Part shown: piece by piece, positions 26,503-34,612 of the stretch
Position numbering within the stretch: the stretch's first letter is position 1
Layout of the letters: every line of letters starts with the position of its first letter
Source of the DNA: Lonepinella koalarum
GTDB lineage: Bacteria; Pseudomonadota; Gammaproteobacteria; Enterobacterales; Pasteurellaceae
NCBI RefSeq assembly: GCF_042926695.1
Contig: NZ_CP170642.1
Location: 1,736,001-1,800,000, forward strand
Length of the DNA stretch: 64,000 nt
Direction of reading: 5' to 3'
The notes under the pieces: generated by a model
Seen by the model: only the letters and a program-made list of their open reading frames with translations
The model's database searches: none
Told to the model about the DNA's origin: nothing
Made by a program: the position numbers and the translations under genes

Positions 26503-27927
26503 ATGGGTCGTGGAAACGTCTATCAATTTATCGACTTGCAACGTGTGGATCCCCCGAAAATTCCACTTAACGTAAGAAAAACCGAGTTTGTGGAAATTTA
26601 CAATGTATTTAGCGATACACAAGCACAATCTCAAGCGGATCGCTGTTTGGAGTGCGGCAATCCTTATTGTCAAAACAAATGTCCATTACATAATAATATC
26701 CCGAACTGGCTACGTTTAGCCCATGAGGGACGCATTATTGAAGCGGCAGAATTAGCCCATTCCACCAACAGCTTACCAGAAGTCTGTGGTCGTGTTTGTC
26801 CACAAGATCGCTTATGCGAGGGTTCATGTACCTTAAATGACGGATTTGGTGCCGTCACCATTGGTAATGTGGAAAAATATATCACTGAAAAGGCCTTTGA
26901 AATGGGCTGGAAACCGACCATTAATGCCGTTCCAACAGGTAAAAAAGTGGCGATTATCGGTGCTGGACCTGCTGGCTTAGGTTGTGCCGATGTATTACTT
27001 CGTAATGGTGTAGAAGTCAGTATTTACGAACGCCAACCAGAAATCGGTGGTTTGCTCACTTTTGGTATTCCAGCATTTAAACTGGAAAAAAGCGTAATGA
27101 CACGCCGCCGTGAGTTGTTCACCGAATTAGGCGTAAAATTCCACTTAGGGGTAGAAATTGGCAAAGACATCAAATTGGATGACTTAGTAGCTCAATATGA
27201 TACGGTATTCTTGGGTGTTGGCACCTATCAAGGCATGAAAGCAGATATTCCCAATGAAAATGCCACTGGCGTTTATTCCGCCCTACCATTTCTCATCGGC
27301 AATACGCAACATTTACTCGGCTTTGATGCGCCTGATTTTGTTAATATGCAGGGTAAACGTGTGGTGGTTCTGGGTGGTGGTGATACGGCTATGGACTGCG
27401 TGCGGACATCCGTTCGTCAAGGTGCATCAGAAGTCACCTGTGTGTATCGCCGTGATGCTGCCAATATGCCAGGTTCGAAAAAAGAATATCATAACGCTAA
27501 AGAAGAGGGTGTCGATTTCGAATTTAACGCTCAACCGGTAGAAATTGAAGCCGATCCTGTTGCTATTGAAACAGACGCATCAGGCAAAGTGACAGGGATT
27601 AAAATTGTCAGAACCAAGCTTGGTGCCGCAGATAGTAACGGTCGCCAACGTGCGGAAATTATTCCGAACAGCGAAGAAATCATCTCTTGTGATGCGGTGA
27701 TTGTGGCATTCGGTTTCGCTCCACATGCAATGCCTTGGTTAGCCGCAGTCGGCGTGGAAGTGGATAATCGTGGTCGGATTAAATCCAACGGCGAATTAAA
27801 ACAGCAAACCGCCAATCCAAAAATCTTTGCCGGCGGTGATATTACCCGAGGATCTGATTTAGTGGTGACAGCGATTGCCGAAGGACGTGATGCAGCAGAA
27901 AGTATTCTAGAATATTTGGATATTTAA
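26503..27927 (+). CDS. gltD: Glutamate synthase small subunit GltD
   Basis: 474 residues, FAD/NADPH-dependent electron-input subunit. N-terminal iron-sulfur cysteines are in CLECGNPYCQNKCPLHN and CGRVCPQDRLCEGSC. The FAD fold starts at VAIIGAGPAGLGCADVLLRNG (near residue 148) and the NADPH fold at VVVLGGGDTAMDCVRTSVRQG (near residue 287). The C-terminal IFAGGDITRGSDLVVTAIAEG binds FAD. It passes electrons to GltB. Start 99 bp after gltB with gaaggaat as ribosome site. Confidence 0.96.
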   Translation: MGRGNVYQFIDLQRVDPPKIPLNVRKTEFVEIYNVFSDTQAQSQADRCLECGNPYCQNKCPLHNNIPNWLRLAHEGRIIEAAELAHSTNSLPEVCGRVCPQDRLCEGSCTLNDGFGAVTIGNVEKYITEKAFEMGWKPTINAVPTGKKVAIIGAGPAGLGCADVLLRNGVEVSIYERQPEIGGLLTFGIPAFKLEKSVMTRRRELFTELGVKFHLGVEIGKDIKLDDLVAQYDTVFLGVGTYQGMKADIPNENATGVYSALPFLIGNTQHLLGFDAPDFVNMQGKRVVVLGGGDTAMDCVRTSVRQGASEVTCVYRRDAANMPGSKKEYHNAKEEGVDFEFNAQPVEIEADPVAIETDASGKVTGIKIVRTKLGAADSNGRQRAEIIPNSEEIISCDAVIVAFGFAPHAMPWLAAVGVEVDNRGRIKSNGELKQQTANPKIFAGGDITRGSDLVVTAIAEGRDAAESILEYLDI

Positions 27928-27934
27928 TGATATT

Positions 27935-27964
27935 AAAAGTGTGGTGATTTTTCACCACACTTTT
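27935..27964. terminator. Bidirectional terminator between gltD and nfsA
   Basis: Perfect 13-bp stem AAAAGTGTGGTGA / TCACCACACTTTT with a 4-nt loop between convergent genes. A and T runs on either side allow termination both ways. The stem is one base away from an inverted pair of uptake cores (AAGTGTGGT instead of AAGTGCGGT). Confidence 0.9.
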
Positions 27965-27969
27965 ACTTT

Positions 27970-28707
27970 TTATCTTTTGGCAAACCCTTGCTTATGTAAG
28001 AATGCCAAAATATCTGGACGAACCGGCTTAGCTAACGTATTTCGTACTTGTTCTGTCCAATTAAATACCTTGCCATTACGTTCTAGATAATAGGCTTTGA
28101 CTTGCTCATTATAGATAGCTAAATCTGTTTGCGTTGCTACTTGATAAGCGTTTTCTGACAATATAAGTGAGGTTGGTAAACGGGGGCGCTGTAATGGTTC
28201 CTGATCCGGATAACCTAAGCATAATCCCACCAACGGAATCACGCCTGTCGGCAATGCCAAAATATCTGTCACTTGAGCAATATCATTGCGCAAACTACCA
28301 ATATATACACCGCCTAATCCTTCACTTTCGGCACTCAATAAAATATTTTGCGCCATAATCCCCACATCTACGGCGCCGATTAACAATATTTCAGTCCAAT
28401 CTGTTTGAGCTTCTGGCACAAGCTGTTGATGACGGTGCGTATCCACACAAAACACTAAAAATTCAGGACTTTCTTGCACATACATTTGTCCTTTTCCCCC
28501 AGCAGATCCACAAATCTCTCGAATTTGCTGACGTTTATGTAAATCAGTGACTCGAATAATACTCACTGATTGCAAAAAACTTGATGTACTCGCCATTTTA
28601 CCGGCTTCAATTAATTGATTAAACAATTCATCTGGAATAGCTTGATCCTTAAATTTCCGGATTGAACGATGATGAAGTGCTGTGGTTAATGCGGATGAAT
28701 GTTGCAT
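27970..28707 (-). CDS. nfsA: NfsA-type NADPH nitroreductase
   Basis: Oxygen-insensitive FMN flavoprotein of 245 residues. Family segments are HHRSIRKFKDQAIPDELFNQLIEAG at the N-terminus (FMN phosphate-binding arginines), ASTSSFLQSVSIIRV, AQNILLSAESEGLGGVYIGSLRN and PLVGLCLGYPDQEP. It reduces nitroaromatics and quinones, and its physiological substrate is unknown. Convergent with gltD. An independent gene with no evident link to nitrogen assimilation. Confidence 0.88.
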   Translation of the reverse strand: MQHSSALTTALHHRSIRKFKDQAIPDELFNQLIEAGKMASTSSFLQSVSIIRVTDLHKRQQIREICGSAGGKGQMYVQESPEFLVFCVDTHRHQQLVPEAQTDWTEILLIGAVDVGIMAQNILLSAESEGLGGVYIGSLRNDIAQVTDILALPTGVIPLVGLCLGYPDQEPLQRPRLPTSLILSENAYQVATQTDLAIYNEQVKAYYLERNGKVFNWTEQVRNTLAKPVRPDILAFLHKQGFAKR

Positions 28708-28751
28708 AATTTTTCCTTATTAGATGATTTAGAAAATCCCTATTATAAAAT

Positions 28752-28782
28752 AAAAAACAGGATTATCCCTAACCCTGTTTTT
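28752..28782 (-). terminator. Terminator after glnA
   Basis: AAAACAGG / CCTGTTTT stem with a 12-nt loop and flanking A/T runs, 50 bp past the glnA stop and upstream of nfsA. Confidence 0.75.
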
Positions 28783-28832
28783 CTCGGGAGGACAGATCGA
28801 TCCGCACTCTACAAAATTTGACTAATTACGTA

Positions 28833-30251
28833 TTACGCATAATACATTTCAAATTCCACTGGATGTGGTGTCATATTCAAACGCTCTACTTCCTTACGTT
28901 TCAAACCGATAAAGGTATCGATAAAGTCTTTGGTAAATACACCACCTTTGGTTAAAAACTCATAGTCTTTTTCCAAATTATCCAAGGCTTCGCCTAAGGA
29001 ACTTGATACCGCTGGAATTTCTTTTAGCTCTTCTGGCGGTAAATCGTAAAGGTTTTTATCCATAGCATCACCCGGGTGGATTTTATTGATAATCCCGTCC
29101 AGACCTGCCATTAATAACGCAGAGAAACACAAATACGGGTTCGCCATTGGATCAGGGAAACGAGCTTCTATACGTGTGGCTTTTGGGCTAGTAACCGCTG
29201 GAATACGAATAGACGCAGAGCGGTTACTTGCAGAATAAGCTAATAACACTGGTGCTTCAAAACCCGGTACCAAACGTTTATATGAGTTCGTAGTTGGGTT
29301 AGTAAACGCATTTAAGGCTTTAGCGTGTTTAATGATACCACCGATGTAGTAAAGGGCAGTTTCAGAAAGTCCTGCGTATTTATCGCCTTGGAACACGTTT
29401 TTTCCATCTTTGCTTAATGACATATTACAATGCATACCTGAACCGTTGTCGCCTGCAAATGGTTTTGGCATAAAGCACGCGGTTTTGCCATGTTCTAACG
29501 CCACGTTTTGCACGATGTATTTGTAGATTTGGGTTTCGTCTGCTTTTAATACTAAACTATTAAATTTAGTCGCAATTTCATTTTGGCTTGCAGTAGCTAC
29601 TTCATGGTGATGTGCTTCCACTACTAAGCCCATTTCTTCTAATAATAAACACATCTCAGAACGAATATCGTGTCCAGTATCAATCGGGGCAACGATACAA
29701 TAGCCACCTTTTTTCAATGGGCGATAAGCGTTGTTGCCGTCTTCATATTTGCGATCAGTATTCCACGCTGCTTCAATATCATCAAGTTGATAAGATACTT
29801 TGTGTGGTTGGGTAGAGAAACGAACATCATCAAATAAGAAGAATTCAGGTTCTGGACCGAACATAACATTGTCCGCTACGCCTGTTGAACGCATATATTG
29901 TTCTGCACGCATGGCAATAGAACGTGGATCACGGTCGTAGGTTTGCATGGTGTTTGGATCGTAAATGCTACAACGAATAGATAGGGTTGGAATTTGCGCA
30001 AATGGATCCACCACTGCACTTTCCGCAATTGGCATTAACAACATATCCGCTTTGTTAATCGCTCGCCAGCCTTCTACCGAAGAACCGTCAAACATTTTTC
30101 CTTCTTCGAAAAAATCTTCATCCACTGCACTGACTGGCAATGACACACCGTGTTCTTTGCCTTTAATGTTGGTGAAACGAAGTAAAACGAATTTGATGTC
30201 GTTTTCTTCAATGAGTTTAAATACATTAGCAATAGCTTGAGTTTTTGACAT
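28833..30251 (-). CDS. glnA: Glutamine synthetase GlnA
   Basis: Type I glutamine synthetase of 472 residues, making glutamine from glutamate, ammonia and ATP. Seen: FDGSSVEGW, the metal-binding FGPEPEFFLFDDVRF, the ATP-site segment NGSGMHCNMSLSKDGKN and NRSASIRIP. The adenylylation tyrosine is in KNLYDLPPEE near residue 398, so activity may be controlled by GlnE-type adenylylation if that enzyme is present. A good ribosome site (ggaag) precedes the ATG. The 179 bp upstream are AT-rich with no clear sigma-54 promoter. Confidence 0.96.
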   Translation of the reverse strand: MSKTQAIANVFKLIEENDIKFVLLRFTNIKGKEHGVSLPVSAVDEDFFEEGKMFDGSSVEGWRAINKADMLLMPIAESAVVDPFAQIPTLSIRCSIYDPNTMQTYDRDPRSIAMRAEQYMRSTGVADNVMFGPEPEFFLFDDVRFSTQPHKVSYQLDDIEAAWNTDRKYEDGNNAYRPLKKGGYCIVAPIDTGHDIRSEMCLLLEEMGLVVEAHHHEVATASQNEIATKFNSLVLKADETQIYKYIVQNVALEHGKTACFMPKPFAGDNGSGMHCNMSLSKDGKNVFQGDKYAGLSETALYYIGGIIKHAKALNAFTNPTTNSYKRLVPGFEAPVLLAYSASNRSASIRIPAVTSPKATRIEARFPDPMANPYLCFSALLMAGLDGIINKIHPGDAMDKNLYDLPPEELKEIPAVSSSLGEALDNLEKDYEFLTKGGVFTKDFIDTFIGLKRKEVERLNMTPHPVEFEMYYA

Positions 30252-30430
30252 AAGAAACTTCCTTCCAAGTATAATTTATAGTGAGTAAATTCTTGCAATC
30301 TGCTTGCATAGAGAACATAACGAATTAATTTAAATATAACAACAATATTTAGTGATAAATTTAATAAATAATTTTTATATTTAAATTATATTCAATTTTA
30401 TACTAAATTTGTTAAACGATTTCTAATTTA

Positions 30431-31579
30431 TCATTTTTGACAGAAATAATCAATCAGCTTGGTTAACAATTCTCGAGTCGGTCGAATAAATTCTGTTGCT
30501 AAAAATTCATCTGGCTGATGTGCTTGTTCAATGCAACCCGGACCGAGCACTAACGTCGGGCAAAGCTGTTGAATAAAGGGAGCTTCGGTACAATAATTCA
30601 CCACTTCACACTTTTCCCCTAACAATTTTTCCACCACCTGTATCACTTGAGCAGAATGTTCACATTCATAGCCCGGAATCGGCTCATGTAAATGACGTAA
30701 GGTTAAACGGTCACCGTATTGTTCAAATAACGGTGCTAACTTTTCTCGTAACATGGTTTCTAAATCGTCTAATTGCATAGCCGGCAACGGGCGTATATCA
30801 AATTGCAATTCACAGCAAGCACAAATCCGATTGACCGCATCACCACCGTGAATTGAGCCGAAATTCATTGTAGGATAAGGAATGGCAAAATCCGCGTGAT
30901 GATATTTTTCTTTCAGTTCATTACGCATTTGCATTAAATAACCCGTGGCTTGGTGCATAATTTCAATGGCATTCACGCCTTTTTCAGGATCGCTAGAATG
31001 CCCTGATTTGCCAATAATTTGTAAGCCCTTGCCAATATGCCCTTTGTGGGCTCGCACGGGGCGTAACGATGTTGGCTCACCAATAATGGCACAATTAGGA
31101 CGAATATGGGTATGCTGAATAAAGGTGCGAGTACCAAGCATGGTGGTTTCTTCGTCTGCCGTGGCGAGAATGCGTAAAGGTTTGGTTAATTTGGTTAAAT
31201 CAATCTGCTGAATCGCATCCAGAACAAAGGCAAAAAAGCCTTTCATATCCGCCGTGCCTAAGCCGTAAAATTTGCCGTCTTGTTCTGTTAATTTGAAGGG
31301 ATCAAATGTCCAACGTCCCTCGTCAAATGGCACGGTGTCCGTATGCCCTGCCAATAATAAACCGCCTTCGCCCTCGCCGATCGTTGCCAACAAATTATAT
31401 TTGTCATTACTGCCCGCCACAGGTAGAATTTCCGTTTTAAAACCCAGATCCTTTAACCAATTCGCCAACAACTCAATTAAAGTGCGGTTAGATTGATCGG
31501 CGTTTTTTTCAATACTGCTGATCGTTGGAATGGCAATCAGCTGGGAATACATCTGAATAAAGGATGGGTGTTTTTTCAT
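30431..31579 (-). CDS. argE: N-acetylornithine deacetylase ArgE
   Basis: M20-family zinc hydrolase of 382 residues that yields ornithine in arginine synthesis. Metal-site segments are LLLAGHTDTVPFDEGRW, YGLGTADMKGFFAFVLDA and ATADEETTMLGTRTF, then the dimerisation domain with VRAHKGHIGKGLQIIGKSGHSSDPEKG. The last ligand is His in GPGCIEQAHQPDEF. The ArgE reading over DapE rests on the NYCTEAPF segment and on argCBH lying 5 kb away. It follows the ABC operon by 61 bp on the same strand and may be read with it. An uptake core lies inside at 31480. Confidence 0.93.
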   Translation of the reverse strand: MKKHPSFIQMYSQLIAIPTISSIEKNADQSNRTLIELLANWLKDLGFKTEILPVAGSNDKYNLLATIGEGEGGLLLAGHTDTVPFDEGRWTFDPFKLTEQDGKFYGLGTADMKGFFAFVLDAIQQIDLTKLTKPLRILATADEETTMLGTRTFIQHTHIRPNCAIIGEPTSLRPVRAHKGHIGKGLQIIGKSGHSSDPEKGVNAIEIMHQATGYLMQMRNELKEKYHHADFAIPYPTMNFGSIHGGDAVNRICACCELQFDIRPLPAMQLDDLETMLREKLAPLFEQYGDRLTLRHLHEPIPGYECEHSAQVIQVVEKLLGEKCEVVNYCTEAPFIQQLCPTLVLGPGCIEQAHQPDEFLATEFIRPTRELLTKLIDYFCQK

Positions 31580-31640
31580 TGGGCTACTTTCTGCATTACT
31601 CTATAAAGGTGATTTGACTGGCAAGCATAGCACAACTCAT

Positions 31641-32123
31641 TTATTTCGTCAGTGAAAATTTTACTCTTTTTGTGTCTATTCGCCAGAATAAAAACAACCC
31701 CACCAACCCAATCAAATACCCCAAAATCACCCATTGAGCCACTGCCACCGATTGCTGGCTAATTTGGCAAATCCCCAAATAAAGATAGCCCACGCCTGCC
31801 AGTAATTGAATAAGATAATAAATTGAAAGATAAGGGAAACGGAGCAATTCAAGATGATGAAATTCTTTCAAATTGGCAATAAACAAACAACCAATACCGA
31901 CAGCAAGAAAACCGCTGACATTGTCAGGCAAAAGGATGGAGCTTATGCCATAAAAAAATAGCAATACCAGCAATAAATTGCGGTAAATAAGATTGGGAAT
32001 GAAAAGTGGATTTTTAAGTTGGCTGTTTTTTAAGGCGATTGTGCTTAAACGAAGGCTAAAATTCACGCTTTCCCAAAGGGTCGCCAATACGGCGAGATGA
32101 ACGAAGAAAAACAGGCTAGTCAT
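31641..32123 (-). CDS. Small membrane protein of the ABC import operon, unknown
   Basis: 160 residues with about four to five hydrophobic segments (for example LFFFVHLAVLATLW, NLLLVLLFFYGISSILL, FLAVGIGCLFIAN, YYLIQLLAGVGYLYLGI, WVILGYLIGLVGLFLFW). I do not recognise the family. It overlaps the ATPase gene by 8 bp, so it is co-translated with the transporter and is probably an accessory membrane part of it. Nothing shows a catalytic site. Confidence 0.7.
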   Translation of the reverse strand: MTSLFFFVHLAVLATLWESVNFSLRLSTIALKNSQLKNPLFIPNLIYRNLLLVLLFFYGISSILLPDNVSGFLAVGIGCLFIANLKEFHHLELLRFPYLSIYYLIQLLAGVGYLYLGICQISQQSVAVAQWVILGYLIGLVGLFLFWRIDTKRVKFSLTK

Positions 32124-32808
32124 AATATACTCTTCCTTGAAAATACTGTTTCACGGTTTTTTCTTCATACTGATTATCTCGCAAGGAAAGCGGCGTGTTG
32201 AGAATAATAGATTGTTGAATTTGCATACCTTTTTCTGATAATAATAAAATTTCGTGGCTTAATCGCACGGCTTCAAAGCGGTCGTGGGTGACTAATAAAC
32301 AAGCTAAATTTTTTTGTTCAATGCGTTGTTGCAACAAGGCGATTAAACGCTGGCGTAAATCCCGATCTAAACCTACAAAGGGTTCATCTAATAACGCTAA
32401 GTCGCAATCGCTTAATAATAAACGCAAAAATGCTACACGCTTTGCCATGCCGCCGCTGAGTTCGGTGGGATATTTATTTAAATCCGCTGGGGTTAAGCCG
32501 ATTTCTTCCGCTAGGGCGTAAATTTTTTGACGATCAGGGGTTGGCATAAAAATTTCAATATTTTTCACCGCGGTTAGATTATTTAATAGTCTATTTTCCT
32601 GAAATAGAAAGCCGATTTTGTTGAATTGATTAATAATTTTGCCGGATTTGGGTTTGTCTAAACCGCTCACTAACCGTAACACGGTGGTTTTGCCACAACC
32701 GCTAGGCCCAAACAGGGTTTTGATTTCGCCCTGTTGTAATGCAAGGCTAAAATCTTGCACAATTACATCTTGTAAAATGGCAAAATGCAAATGGGATAAT
32801 GTTAGCAT
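32116..32808 (-). CDS. ABC transporter ATP-binding protein (SsuB/TauB type)
   Basis: 230-residue ATPase with Walker A GPSGCGKTTVLRLVSG (near residue 34), a short Q-loop FLFQENRLL, signature LSGGMAKRVAFLRLLL, Walker B LALLDEPFVGLD and switch His in LLVTHDRFEAVRLSHE. It belongs to the nitrate/sulfonate/thiamine-precursor-like branch that pairs with NMT1-type binding proteins. It sits 16 bp after the permease gene and overlaps the next gene. The substrate is not given by the ATPase. Confidence 0.92.
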   Translation of the reverse strand: MLTLSHLHFAILQDVIVQDFSLALQQGEIKTLFGPSGCGKTTVLRLVSGLDKPKSGKIINQFNKIGFLFQENRLLNNLTAVKNIEIFMPTPDRQKIYALAEEIGLTPADLNKYPTELSGGMAKRVAFLRLLLSDCDLALLDEPFVGLDRDLRQRLIALLQQRIEQKNLACLLVTHDRFEAVRLSHEILLLSEKGMQIQQSIILNTPLSLRDNQYEEKTVKQYFQGRVYYD

Positions 32809-32824
32809 ATTCTCTTTTTCCTGC

Positions 32825-33622
32825 TTACCTTTTCCATGGCATAAACAAAATTTCCAGTGGCTTAATAATCAAATATTCAAATAACGCCACCAACAAAATC
32901 ACCAACAACACATACGCCATCACCGTGGGCGTATCCAACATTACTCTAGCATCAGCAATGCGAGATCCCACACCGTCACTCGCCCCCAATAATTCTGCCA
33001 TGACCACAATTCGCATGCCCGATGCCACGGCGACACTGATACTGGCAATAATGTAAGCTGTTAAATGGGGAATATACAGATAACGCAGTTTTTTCGCCCA
33101 GCCGAGATGATGCGCATCAAACACTTCTTTCATTTGCTGGCTCACCGTGGTAATCCCCACGGAACTGCTGGCAAAGGTCAGTGGCGTGACAATGATAATA
33201 ATGGTAAACAGCACGCTGGCGTTGCCAAAACCGAACCAAAATAACGCCATCACTACCCAAATAATTGGTGGTGTGGCGAGTAACATGGTCATTAAGGGTT
33301 TAAGCATTGCCATCAGGGTTTTTGATGTGCCAGCGATAAAGCCTGCGATCATGCCAAGCAATAAAGCACTGCTTACGCCCACCAAGGCACGCCACAGGGA
33401 AAGATCAAGTTGATTTTCGCCAAAATTTCGCAATAAATCCATGGCTTGCTGAAACACCACCAGCGGACTAGGGAGCAGAAATTCGCCAACGCTATTACTG
33501 CCCCATTGCCAAATGGCGAGCAACATTGCCACCACGCCAAGGGTGGCAAAACCACCCCATAAATAATCAATGACATAGAAAATTGGCGTTTGTGGCTTGC
33601 GAACTTTATCCACGCTTAACAT
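32825..33622 (-). CDS. ABC transporter permease (SsuC/TauC type)
   Basis: 265-residue inner-membrane permease with six hydrophobic segments. The cytoplasmic coupling motif lies in FDAHHLGWAKKLRYLYIPHL (EAA loop position), followed by the typical VAVASGMRIVVMAELLGASDGVGSRI. It overlaps the binding-protein gene by 7 bp and precedes the ATPase by 16 bp, so the operon order is receptor, binding protein, permease, ATPase, membrane protein, reading leftwards. Confidence 0.92.
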   Translation of the reverse strand: MLSVDKVRKPQTPIFYVIDYLWGGFATLGVVAMLLAIWQWGSNSVGEFLLPSPLVVFQQAMDLLRNFGENQLDLSLWRALVGVSSALLLGMIAGFIAGTSKTLMAMLKPLMTMLLATPPIIWVVMALFWFGFGNASVLFTIIIIVTPLTFASSSVGITTVSQQMKEVFDAHHLGWAKKLRYLYIPHLTAYIIASISVAVASGMRIVVMAELLGASDGVGSRIADARVMLDTPTVMAYVLLVILLVALFEYLIIKPLEILFMPWKR

Positions 33623-34596
33623 AGGAAAAAGTCGTCCGCTGGCAATTTTCCGCCTAATAGTTTCGGGTTGTAACGCAACACAATGTCATAGAATTTCAGC
33701 AATTCTTCCTTGATTTCTGAACCTTTTCGCACGGTTAAATTAGCGTGCGGAATGGCGTTTGCAATGGCAGGAGCTGGTGCTGGGAAATAATTTGTGCCAA
33801 TTTCCGCCGCACTTTGCGGATTGTTTTTCACCCAAGTTAAAGCACTTTGCAAATCCTGATGTAACAGCTCAAAGTCTGCCACATGGGCTTGATAAAAATC
33901 ACGATTGGCGATAATCCCTGCTTGGGGAATAATCGGTTGGGTGTTAAAACTTTCCGCCCAACTTTGCAAGAAATCAAAGGTTCGCACCACTTCTACGCCC
34001 ATTTTTTTACCTTTCAAAATACAAGCACTGGCGAGCGGTTCAGGCAAATAGGCAATGTCAAAAGGTTGAGTTAAAAATAGGCTTACCGCTTCCGCTGGTG
34101 TTGCCGTATAGGTAATATCCACCTTACTTTCATCAATACCCCGTTGTTTTAACAAGGCTCTAAAGGTAATGTCAGGCATATCATTTTTAAAAGGCATAAT
34201 GACTTTTTTCCCCACCAATTGCTCAGGGGAGCTGATGTCATTTTTGCCTAATAATTGTACAATACCGTTAGTCAAAATATTAATCATTCCCACATTTTGC
34301 CCTTGGTTTTGCAGATTCACCCCCACATTGCTTGGACTCATCATCACTTTAAATTCACCGCTGGCAACCCCTGCTCTAAGTTGATCGGGATTTTTCCAGA
34401 TTTTAAGGCTGGTGTCCGCTTGTTTGGCTAATTGTCCTTGTAGCGTAGCGACCGCAATGGTTAGGCTTGGCAAGGCAGGCGCGCCATAAATAGTAAAGGC
34501 AGTTTTGCTTGCCGCAAACAAACGGGGTGCGGCACTGGATAATAATAGGGCGGAACTTAATTTTAAAAATGTTCGGCGTTGTATTTCAGTATTCAT
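33616..34596 (-). CDS. Twin-arginine-exported NMT1-like substrate-binding protein
   Basis: 326 residues. The N-terminus MNTEIQRRTFLKLSSALLLS is a Tat signal (RRTFLK), cleaved after RLFA-A, so the protein is probably folded before export. The body is an NMT1/SsuA-like bilobed fold: IYGAPALPSLTIAVATLQG, KVMMSPSNVGVNLQNQG, NGIVQLLGKNDISSPEQLVGK, and PFDIAYLPEPLASACILKG. The start is taken at 34596, 8 nt after gggag. An upstream ATG lacks a site. It follows the outer-membrane gene by 16 bp. The substrate is unknown; Tat use suggests a bound cofactor, metal complex or organic ligand. Confidence 0.85.
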   Translation of the reverse strand: MNTEIQRRTFLKLSSALLLSSAAPRLFAASKTAFTIYGAPALPSLTIAVATLQGQLAKQADTSLKIWKNPDQLRAGVASGEFKVMMSPSNVGVNLQNQGQNVGMINILTNGIVQLLGKNDISSPEQLVGKKVIMPFKNDMPDITFRALLKQRGIDESKVDITYTATPAEAVSLFLTQPFDIAYLPEPLASACILKGKKMGVEVVRTFDFLQSWAESFNTQPIIPQAGIIANRDFYQAHVADFELLHQDLQSALTWVKNNPQSAAEIGTNYFPAPAPAIANAIPHANLTVRKGSEIKEELLKFYDIVLRYNPKLLGGKLPADDFFLC

Positions 34597-34612
34597 CTTT
34601 TTTCTCCCAATC

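Noticed and set aside
20209..30251. Horizontally acquired nitrogen-metabolism island
   Set aside because: Composition, uptake signals and intact housekeeping genes look native; clustering of gdhA, asnB, gltBD and glnA is noteworthy but no boundary repeats or mobile genes are seen.
30252..30430. Sigma-54 (-24/-12) promoter before glnA
   Set aside because: No TGGCAC-N5-TTGCA arrangement could be found on the minus strand.
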